Source: Leifsonia sp. AG29 (GTDB lineage: Bacteria; Actinomycetota; Actinomycetes; Actinomycetales; Microbacteriaceae). From it: 64,000 nt of DNA. Both the position numbers and the translations under genes were made by a program. Shown here piece after piece: positions 54,785-64,000 of this stretch (within the stretch, counting starts at the first letter, position 1; every line of letters starts with the position of its first letter). The stretch spans positions 3,534,001-3,598,000 of the forward strand of contig NZ_VMSF01000001.1 of the NCBI RefSeq assembly GCF_009765225.1. Reading direction: 5' to 3'. Below the pieces are notes generated by a model that saw nothing but the letters and a program-made list of their open reading frames with translations, did not search any database and had not been told where the DNA came from.

Positions 54785-55504
54785 GTGGTAGCAAGCCAGG
54801 TTCATCTCGTCCGTCACGGCGAGGTGTTCAATCCCGACGGCATCCTGTACGGCAGGCTGCCGGGCTTCGGCCTCTCCAAACTCGGGCACCGGATGGCTCA
54901 GGCGGCCGCCGACGAGCTGGCGGCCCGCGGCCGCCCCATCACCTCCCTCCGGGTGTCGCCCCTCCAGCGCACCCGCGAGTCGGCCGCCCCGATCGCCCGG
55001 GTCACGGGCCTCGACCCCGTGATCGACGATCGCATCATCGAGCCGACGAACCACTTCGAGGGCACGGTGATGCGGCGCGCGCTGAAGCGCCCCGTCAACT
55101 GGCCCTTCGTCGTCAACCCGCTGCGGCCGAGCTGGGGCGAGCCCTACCGCAGCATCGAGAAGCGCATGCTCGCCGCCGTCGAGGAGGCGTTCGACTCGGT
55201 CGACGACGGAGACGTCGTCCTCGTCAGCCACCAGCTGCCCATCTGGGTCACGCACCTCTCCGTCGCCGGCGAGCGGCTCTGGCACGACCCGCGCAGCCGG
55301 CGCTGCGCACTGTCCAGCATCACGACGTTCGAGCGGGTGGCCGTTCCGGTGGAGGCGCCGGCGTCCGACGCGGCTCCGGCCGCTCCGGCGGGGGCCGTCC
55401 CCGCCGCCGAACCCGCCGCCCCGGCGCACCGGCTGATCGAGGTCGGCTACGTCGAACCGGCGAGCTCGCTGCAGGCGGCCGCCACCGATGTGGGGGCCGT
55501 GTGA
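54785..55504 (+). CDS. Histidine phosphatase-family protein at the head of the ccs operon
   Basis: A 239-residue protein of the phosphoglycerate-mutase-like fold. The phospho-histidine motif is LVRHGEVFNPDGILYGRLPG, the second histidine is in VVLVSHQLPIWV, and VSPLQRTRESA is conserved. The C-terminal ~50 residues are Ala/Pro-rich. Its substrate is unknown. Its stop shares a base with the tlpA-like start (TGATG at 55502-55506). GTG 54785 lies six bases after TAGACT (54773-54778), a leaderless start; GTG 54779 is unlikely because it touches that element. Confidence 0.85.
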   Translation: MVASQVHLVRHGEVFNPDGILYGRLPGFGLSKLGHRMAQAAADELAARGRPITSLRVSPLQRTRESAAPIARVTGLDPVIDDRIIEPTNHFEGTVMRRALKRPVNWPFVVNPLRPSWGEPYRSIEKRMLAAVEEAFDSVDDGDVVLVSHQLPIWVTHLSVAGERLWHDPRSRRCALSSITTFERVAVPVEAPASDAAPAAPAGAVPAAEPAAPAHRLIEVGYVEPASSLQAAATDVGAV

Positions 55505-56130
55505 TGAGAGCTCGTCCTCGCGGCCGCACGCTCCGGGCGCGGCTCGCCGTCCCGGCGGTCGCCCTCGCGGCGACCGCTGCGCTCCTCCTGTCGGGCTGCT
55601 CCTCCAACGACAGCCTCGCCAGCCAGTACCGCTCCGGCAGCGGCCAGAACTACATCGCCGGCGACGGCACCGTCAGCGAGTTCGCGGCCGCGAGCCGCGG
55701 GAGCGCCGTGACGTTCTCCGGCACGCTCGCCGACGGAACGCCGGTCTCGTCGAAGGACTACGCGGGCAAAGTGCTCGTCGTCAACTTCTGGTACGCGGGC
55801 TGCCCGCCGTGCCGGGTGGAGGCGCCCGAGCTCGAAAAGCTCTATCAGAAGTACGGTCCGCAGGGCGTCGCCTTCCTCGGGGTCAACCTCTACGACACGG
55901 CCAGCACGGCGGCCAGCTTCGAGCACGACAAGGGGGTCACCTACCCCTCGGTGCTCGACCGCGACACCGGGTCGGTCCTGCTCGCCTTCAGCAAGACGGT
56001 CCCGCCGAAGGCGACGCCGACCACGCTCGTCGTCGACAAGCAGGGCCGTGTCGCCGCGCGCATCCTCGGAGCGCTCCCCGACGCGAGCATCCTCGACTCG
56101 CTCATCTCCGACGCCGTGGCCGAGCACTGA
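55504..56130 (+). CDS. TlpA/ResA-like thioredoxin lipoprotein
   Basis: A 208-residue extracytoplasmic thiol-disulfide protein. An Arg-rich N-terminus, hydrophobic stretch and lipobox LSGC anchor it in the membrane. The thioredoxin fold has the active site WYAGCPPCRVEAPEL and the cis-Pro region KATPTTLVVDKQGRV. It should keep apocytochrome c cysteines reduced before heme attachment by ResB-CcsB, with electrons from CcdA, all encoded downstream. It overlaps the phosphatase gene by one base. Confidence 0.92.
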   Translation: MRARPRGRTLRARLAVPAVALAATAALLLSGCSSNDSLASQYRSGSGQNYIAGDGTVSEFAAASRGSAVTFSGTLADGTPVSSKDYAGKVLVVNFWYAGCPPCRVEAPELEKLYQKYGPQGVAFLGVNLYDTASTAASFEHDKGVTYPSVLDRDTGSVLLAFSKTVPPKATPTTLVVDKQGRVAARILGALPDASILDSLISDAVAEH

Positions 56131-56131
56131 C

Positions 56132-56872
56132 GTGGGCGGCGTCGGACAGATCGTGTTCAGCGGCCAGCTCCTCCTGGCCCTGCCCATCGCCCTCCTCGCG
56201 GGCCTCGTCTCGTTCGCGTCGCCGTGCGTGCTGCCCCTGGTGCCGGGCTACCTGGCCTACGTCGGCGGCATGAGCGACCCGGGCGCCAAGCGCGATCGTT
56301 CGCGCGTGCTGACCGGCGTCGCTCTGTTCGTCCTCGGCTTCGCGGTCGTGTTCATCGCCTACGGTGCGGCCTTCGGTGCGCTCGGCCTCTGGCTGGTGCG
56401 CTGGCAGGAGGTCGTCATCCGGGTCCTCGGGGTGCTCGTCATCCTCATGGGCCTCGTCTTCATCGGGCAGTTCTCGTTCCTGCAGCGCACGATCAAGCCC
56501 GGCTGGAGGCCCGCGACCGGCCTCATCGGGGCGCCCCTCCTCGGCATCGTGTTCGGCCTCGGCTGGACGCCGTGCATCGGCCCGACCCTCGCCGCGATCA
56601 GCGCCCTCAGCGTCGGAAGCGGCTCGCCGTGGCGCGGTGCGCTCCTCGGGCTCTTCTACTGCATCGGCCTCGGCATCCCGTTCCTCCTCGTCGCCCTCGG
56701 CTTCGACTGGGTGGCGGGCTCCGTCGCCTTCCTCAAGCGGCACATCCGGGCCATCAACATCATCGGCGGCGTCCTCCTCGTCGTCATCGGCGTCCTCATG
56801 GCCACCGGCCTGTGGAGTCAGCTCATGTCGCAGTTCCTGGGGGTGATCCAAGGTTTTGAGCCGGCCCTCTGA
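56132..56872 (+). CDS. ccdA: CcdA-like thiol-disulfide transmembrane transporter
   Basis: A 246-residue membrane protein with six transmembrane helices. The two redox cysteines are in LVSFASPCVLPLVPGYLAYVGG and FGLGWTPCIGPTLAAI, the classic CcdA pair. It carries reducing power from cytoplasmic thioredoxin across the membrane to the TlpA-like protein. It begins with GTG 56132, two bases after the tlpA stop. Its end overlaps the resB start by 17 bases. Confidence 0.94.
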   Translation: MGGVGQIVFSGQLLLALPIALLAGLVSFASPCVLPLVPGYLAYVGGMSDPGAKRDRSRVLTGVALFVLGFAVVFIAYGAAFGALGLWLVRWQEVVIRVLGVLVILMGLVFIGQFSFLQRTIKPGWRPATGLIGAPLLGIVFGLGWTPCIGPTLAAISALSVGSGSPWRGALLGLFYCIGLGIPFLLVALGFDWVAGSVAFLKRHIRAINIIGGVLLVVIGVLMATGLWSQLMSQFLGVIQGFEPAL

Positions 56873-58484
56873 TCACATCGAGGCGGCGCCTCCCGTCGAG
56901 GACGCCGACGTCGTCCAGCCCAAGCTCGGCCCGCTGGGGTGGGTCCGCTGGTTCTGGCGTCAGCTCACGAGCATGCGGACCGCCCTGTTCCTGCTGCTGC
57001 TTTTGGCCATCGCCGCGGTCCCGGGCTCGCTGGTGCCGCAGCGCAGCTCCGACCCCAACGGCGTCACCAAGTACTTCACGGACAACCCGTCGCTCGCGCC
57101 GATCCTCGACAAGCTGCAGTTCTTCGACGTGTACACGTCGGTGTGGTTCTCGGCGATCTACCTGCTGCTGTTCGCCTCCCTGATCGGCTGCATCATCCCG
57201 CGCACGAAGCACCACTTCGAGGCGATGCGGGCGAAGCCGCCGCGCACGCCCGCCCGGCTCACCCGGATGGCGGGGTTCCAGGCCCGGATCCTGCCGGCGG
57301 AGCTGAGGGGCCGCGGCCGCGACCCGATCGATGCCGCCCGGGAGGTGCTGCGCGCCTCCCGCTACCGGGTCGCCCTCTACCAGGACGCCCGCTCGGTCTC
57401 CGTCTCGGCCGAGCGCGGTTACCTCCGCGAGACCGGGAACCTCGTGTTCCACATCGCGCTGCTGGGGGTCCTGGTGGCGATCGGCGTCGGCGGCGGCTTC
57501 GGGTACACCGGCCAGAAGATCGTCGTGGAGGGGCAGAGCTTCGTCAACAGCCTCCCGTCGTACAACTCGTTCAACCCGGGCCGCTTCTTCAGCGACTCGG
57601 CGCTCGCGCCGTTCTCGATCACGGTCGACAAGCTCGCGGTGTCGTACGAGACGCGCAACAAGAACGGGCTCGGAACCCCGCTCGACTACACGGCGCACGT
57701 GACGACGGTCGGGCCGGGCGACAGCCGCGACAAGACCGTCATCAAGGTGAACGATCCGCTCCCCATCGGCGGGACGAACGTGTACCTCCTCGGCAACGGC
57801 TACGCGCCGACGATCACGGTGCGCGACACGAAGGGGCACGTCGTCTTCAGCGACTCCGTCCCGTTCATCCCGCAGGCCGATCCGAACCTCACCTCGCTCG
57901 GGTTCGTGAAGGTGCCCGACGGGCTCTCGCGCCAGGTCGGCATGATCGGCTTCTTCTACCCGACGGTCACGAGCAGCTCGGTGGGGCACGGCGCCCTGGC
58001 GTCGAAGTTCCCGGATCTGCGCGATCCGGTGCTGAGCCTCAACGTGTACTCCGGCGACCTCGGCGTCGACAGCGGGGTCCCGCAGTCCGTCTACGCGCTC
58101 AACACCGATCACCTCAAGCAGCTGGCCGGCCCCGGAACCGACACGAAGGCGCTCGAGCTCCGCCCCGGTCAGACGGTGGCGCTCCCGAGCGGCCTCGGCA
58201 CGATCACGCTCGAGGGCGTGAAACGCTTCGCGACCCTGGAGGTGCACCACGATCCCGCCCAGGGCTGGGTGCTCGTGTTCGCGGTGCTCATCCTCGGCGG
58301 CCTGCTCACATCGCTCTTCGTCCCGCGCCGCCGCATCTGGGTGAAGGCCGTCGAGAACGACGACGGCTCGCTCACCCTCGAGTACGCCGGCCTCGCCCGC
58401 GGTGAGGACCCGAACCTCCTCCCCGCCATCCGCGCCGTCGCCGACGAGCACGCGGCCCTCCTAACCCGACCCGAGAAGACTTAG
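56856..58484 (+). CDS. resB: Cytochrome c biogenesis protein ResB
   Basis: A 542-residue component of the System II heme lyase. It has three N-terminal transmembrane helices (MRTALFLLLLLAIAAVPGSL; a second near SVWFSAIYLLLFASLIGCII; a third near LVFHIALLGVLVAIGVGGGF), a large extracytoplasmic domain and a last helix (VLVFAVLILGGLLTSLFV). It acts with CcsB to carry and attach heme. The start is a TTG (56856, MSRPSDHIEAAPP) after AAGG, inside the end of ccdA. Confidence 0.93.
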   Translation: MSRPSDHIEAAPPVEDADVVQPKLGPLGWVRWFWRQLTSMRTALFLLLLLAIAAVPGSLVPQRSSDPNGVTKYFTDNPSLAPILDKLQFFDVYTSVWFSAIYLLLFASLIGCIIPRTKHHFEAMRAKPPRTPARLTRMAGFQARILPAELRGRGRDPIDAAREVLRASRYRVALYQDARSVSVSAERGYLRETGNLVFHIALLGVLVAIGVGGGFGYTGQKIVVEGQSFVNSLPSYNSFNPGRFFSDSALAPFSITVDKLAVSYETRNKNGLGTPLDYTAHVTTVGPGDSRDKTVIKVNDPLPIGGTNVYLLGNGYAPTITVRDTKGHVVFSDSVPFIPQADPNLTSLGFVKVPDGLSRQVGMIGFFYPTVTSSSVGHGALASKFPDLRDPVLSLNVYSGDLGVDSGVPQSVYALNTDHLKQLAGPGTDTKALELRPGQTVALPSGLGTITLEGVKRFATLEVHHDPAQGWVLVFAVLILGGLLTSLFVPRRRIWVKAVENDDGSLTLEYAGLARGEDPNLLPAIRAVADEHAALLTRPEKT

Positions 58485-58494
58485 GCTGGTTCCC

Positions 58495-59577
58495 GTGACC
58501 GAAACCCTGGCTCAACTCTCGACCGTGTTCCTCTACGCGGCGATGGGCCTGTACGCCGCGGCGTTCATCGCCTTCGCCCTCGACCTCGCCCGCCGGGGCG
58601 CGCGGGCGACGGCGGCCGAGGCGGCCGTGGTCCCCAGCGCCGTCGCGCGCCGGGCCGCCGCAGCGGCGAACAGCTCCGGCGCCCCGACCACCACCCTGAC
58701 CGTCGAGGGCGGCCCCGGCGGGGAGGCGCCCCCGCCCCCGCCCCCGCCGTCGTCGGCGCTCGGCCGGCTCTCCTCGCGCATCAGCGAACGCGTCGAGGAC
58801 GACGTCATGAACGGCGGAGGCACGGCCTCCCTGCGCTGGGCGTTCGGCTTCACCATCGTCGGATTCGCTGTGCAGCTGGTGGCCGTGGTCCTCCGCGGCA
58901 TCGCCGCCGCCCGCGTGCCGTGGGCCAACATGTGGGAGTTCTCGATGACGGGCACCCTCGTCATCATCGGGGTGTTCCTCCTGGCCAACCTCAAGTGGGA
59001 CATCAAGTACGTGGGCACGTTCGTGCTGGGGCTCGTGCTGGTGCTGCAAGGCATCGCGCTATTGCGGTACTACGTGCCGGTGGTCCCCCTCCAGCCGGCG
59101 TTGCAGTCGTACTGGCTGGTCATCCACATCATCGTCGCCGTGCTCGGCACGGCGTTCTTCGCCCTCGGATTCGCGCTCTCCGGGCTGCAACTGCTGCAGT
59201 ACCGGCGCGAACGGCAGGTCGCCGAGTCGCGTCCTCAGCAGTTCCGGTTCCTGCAGACCCTCCCCGGCTCGGTCGTGCTCGAGAACCTCGCCTACCGGAT
59301 CAACATCGTCGGCTTCATCGCCTGGACCTTCACCCTGATCGCGGGGGCCATCTGGGCCGAGAAGGCGTGGGGCCGGTACTGGGGGTGGGACACCAAGGAG
59401 GTCTGGACCTTCATCATCTGGGTGATCTACGCCGGGTACATCCACGCGCGCGCCACCCGCGGCTGGCGCGGTTCCCGCTCCGCGTGGCTCGCGATCATCG
59501 GATTCGCCGCGGTGCTCTTCAACTTCGGCATCGTGAACGTGTTCTTCCACGGGCTGCACGCGTACTCCGGACTCTGA
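58495..59577 (+). CDS. ccsB: Cytochrome c biogenesis protein CcsB (CcsA-type)
   Basis: A 360-residue membrane protein with about eight helices. The heme-binding WWD-type motif is WGRYWGWDTKEVWTFIIWVIYAGYIHARAT, and flanking histidines (VIHIIVAVLG, FHGLHAYSG) can bind heme. A Pro/Gly-rich cytoplasmic insert of about 60 residues follows the first helix. GTG 58495 lies seven bases after TAGGCT (58482-58487), so this last gene also has its own leaderless promoter, although only 10 bases follow resB. A terminator lies at 59597-59625. Confidence 0.94.
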   Translation: MTETLAQLSTVFLYAAMGLYAAAFIAFALDLARRGARATAAEAAVVPSAVARRAAAAANSSGAPTTTLTVEGGPGGEAPPPPPPPSSALGRLSSRISERVEDDVMNGGGTASLRWAFGFTIVGFAVQLVAVVLRGIAAARVPWANMWEFSMTGTLVIIGVFLLANLKWDIKYVGTFVLGLVLVLQGIALLRYYVPVVPLQPALQSYWLVIHIIVAVLGTAFFALGFALSGLQLLQYRRERQVAESRPQQFRFLQTLPGSVVLENLAYRINIVGFIAWTFTLIAGAIWAEKAWGRYWGWDTKEVWTFIIWVIYAGYIHARATRGWRGSRSAWLAIIGFAAVLFNFGIVNVFFHGLHAYSGL

Positions 59578-59596
59578 TCGCGGTCGCTCTCCGCTG

Positions 59597-59629
59597 AGAC
59601 CCCTCGGGCTGACGCTCGGGGGGTCTTTC
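59597..59629 (+). terminator. Rho-independent-like terminator after ccsB
   Basis: AGACCCCTCG (59597-59606) pairs with CGGGGGGTCT (59616-59625) with one imperfect pair, and TTTC follows. It is the most classical terminator in the window, 19 bases after the ccsB stop. Confidence 0.8.
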
Positions 59630-59639
59630 GCGTATCGGG

Positions 59640-59740
59640 GGCGTCGTCGCGCCTCGGGGTGTCGCGCCGCGTGCCGCCGCGCCGCGGGCCGCGGCACCTC
59701 GGGGTGTCGCGCCTCGGGCCGCCGTGCCGCCTCCCGCTGG
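59640..59740. repeat. Gene-free GC tract with 16-bp direct repeats
   Basis: CTCGGGGTGTCGCGCC occurs at 59653-59668 and again at 59698-59713, within a CG-rich stretch of CGCGCC/GCCGC units. I see no gene here. It lies between the ccsB terminator and motif array D. Confidence 0.55.
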
Positions 59741-59745
59741 CCCAT

Positions 59746-59977
59746 ATTCGTGCCGAATGAGCCGCACGCGGTGCCGGCGAGGCCGAGATTCGTGCCGAAT
59801 GCAGCGCAAGAGTCGCTCCTTCCCCAGATTCGTCACGAATGTGCTTCCCCCGTCGCCCGACCCTCGAGCGCGGTTCCCGCCATTCGTCACGAATGTTGCC
59901 GGGGGTGCTCGCGGGAGCTGCATTTGTCACGAATGCGGCGAGCGGCTCCATGGAGGAGCGCGACATTCGTCACGAAT
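59746..59977. repeat. Palindromic-motif array D beside the rRNA operon
   Basis: Six motifs: ATTCGTGCCGAAT at 59746-59758 and 59788-59800; ATTCGTCACGAAT at 59828-59840, 59882-59894 and 59965-59977; and ATTTGTCACGAAT at 59922-59934. Starts are 42, 40, 54, 40 and 43 bp apart. The centre changes from TGC to TCA part-way through; TCA copies occur only here. It lies between ccsB and the rRNA promoters. Confidence 0.88.
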
Positions 59978-60096
59978 GCAGCGCCTCCGGGGGTGAGCAT
60001 CCGCCGGTCCCAGGGGTGCCCGACGTGCTCACGCGGGGGAACATCCGCGTGATTCCGCGGAAGTCAAGCGCGACACGCCCGGGATGCGGGCCAGAT

Positions 60097-60125
60097 TTGC
60101 GACGCTCTGGGGGCCTGCGTAAAGT
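60097..60125 (+). promoter_or_regulatory. rRNA promoter P1
   Basis: TTGCGA (60097-60102), 17 bases, TAAAGT (60120-60125). It is the first of three candidate promoters in the ~500 bases before the 16S gene. Confidence 0.6.
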
Positions 60126-60214
60126 ACTTACTTGTCACCCCAAAGGTGCGGGAGAGCGGAAGAGCTCCCCGGCCTCAAGCGGGACCAAATCCCAAGCCTA
60201 GCGGCAAACTGAAC

Positions 60215-60244
60215 TTGAATAAGTTCGCTTGCTGCGCTTAGGAT
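60215..60244 (+). promoter_or_regulatory. rRNA promoter P2
   Basis: TTGAAT (60215-60220), 18 bases, TAGGAT (60239-60244). Confidence 0.55.
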
Positions 60245-60336
60245 TAACACCCCACTCACTGAGCAGGTCTAACCGGTTCGGATCGTGTGATTCGGTTGTG
60301 CCCACTAAGGGCCGACGAGGAACGCGAAACGCCGAC

Positions 60337-60364
60337 TTGACAAACTGACTGAGAGTGGTAAGGT
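60337..60364 (+). promoter_or_regulatory. rRNA promoter P3
   Basis: TTGACA (60337-60342, consensus), 16 bases, TAAGGT (60359-60364). It is the best-matching promoter of the three and lies about 270 bases before the 16S gene. Confidence 0.7.
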
Positions 60365-60420
60365 AGAGAAGTTGCCTCGCAGAGCAGCCCGAGAGGGCGA
60401 AAGGCGAGAGCGTCCGATCC

Positions 60421-60435
60421 TTGAGAACTCAACAG
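60421..60435 (+). promoter_or_regulatory. Leader element shared with the 16S-23S spacer
   Basis: TTGAGAACTCAACAG here and TTGAGAACTACACAG at 62438-62452 agree in 13 of 15 bases. One copy before each rRNA fits a boxA-like antitermination or processing signal of the rRNA operon. The assignment is inferred from position and duplication. Confidence 0.55.
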
Positions 60436-60634
60436 CGTGCACAATGTCAAATGCCAAAAACCTCGGCATCGACGTGAAGACTTCGGTCGACAAGTCGATG
60501 CAAGAGATTCCTTTGGATTAGATATACGAATGTCAGACATTCGAAACTAGTCAAGACAAACTCGCAGTGAGAAGAGATATTCCTCTCCGATCCTGCACTA
60601 TGTTTCCAGTCGCTTGCGACTTGGAGCTAAACAT

Positions 60635-64000
<3,366 letters not shown>

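Noticed and set aside
31379-59977. The motif arrays as CRISPR
   Set aside because: The repeats are only 13 bp, palindromic and degenerate, the sequences between them are partly shared and not unique, and there are no cas genes.
60256-60540. Minus-strand open frames in the rRNA leader and within 16S/23S
   Set aside because: They overlap the rRNA promoters or rRNA genes themselves and have no support as proteins.

Overview
The window is a high-GC chromosomal segment of an actinobacterium. The 16S gene, the gene content (NucS instead of MutS-type repair, the coproporphyrin heme route with HemQ, DUF3618 and Holin-X type small proteins) and the dense leaderless starts point to Microbacteriaceae, most likely Leifsonia or a close relative. 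The genus is my inference from recall, not from a search. Nothing looks like a prophage, plasmid, IS element or CRISPR array. It reads as core chromosome with short regulatory islands.

Layout. 1-0.3 kb: end of a PTS EIIA-domain protein. 0.4-4 kb: lipoprotein, HAD phosphatase, SseB-like protein, NucS endonuclease, beta-propeller lactonase. 4-11.5 kb: MFS transporter divergent from a LacI-type regulator across a perfect 30-bp palindrome, M20 amidohydrolase, MATE pump, an internally duplicated unknown protein, heme oxygenase and a J-domain-like membrane protein. 11.5-14.7 kb: ABC exporter operon with its own GbsR/MarR regulator. 14.8-22.4 kb: small membrane protein, M13 peptidase, class-A-beta-lactamase-like hydrolase, epimerase, CtaG-like protein, glycyl-tRNA synthetase, GNAT.

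22.4-34.1 kb is a nearly complete coproporphyrin-dependent heme pathway: hemA on one strand and hemE-hemY-(three small membrane/stress-type genes)-hemQ-cpfC-hemC-hemD, then hemB-hemL on the other. Most genes overlap by ATGA/GTGA, so translation is coupled. Together with heme oxygenase (9.9 kb), CtaG-like protein (20 kb) and the System II cytochrome c genes tlpA-ccdA-resB-ccsB (55.5-59.6 kb), much of heme making, use and breakdown lies in this window.

34.1-39.2 kb is a xylose/fructose-type sugar ABC transporter with a ROK repressor. 39.2-48.4 kb holds mixed housekeeping genes: DUF1304, YhdH-type reductase, PEP-mutase family enzyme, LssY_C protein, TrhO and Na+/H+ antiporter, polyprenol-phosphate-mannose-synthase-like enzyme, PEBP, LysE. 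48.4-52 kb is the methylcitrate operon prpD-prpB-prpC, followed by a thiolase and an archaeal-type AspRS. 59.6-64 kb is an rRNA operon (three candidate promoters, 16S, spacer without tRNA, partial 23S).

The most unusual feature is a family of at least 18 copies of a 13-bp palindromic motif (ATTCG-N3-CGAAT and close variants). It is confined to four intergenic places and usually comes in pairs spaced 39-43 bp, most often exactly 40. At one locus the pair fills the space between two divergent leaderless promoters. A second window-wide pattern is TANNNT placed 6-7 nt before the start codon of at least 18 genes, as expected for leaderless mRNAs.
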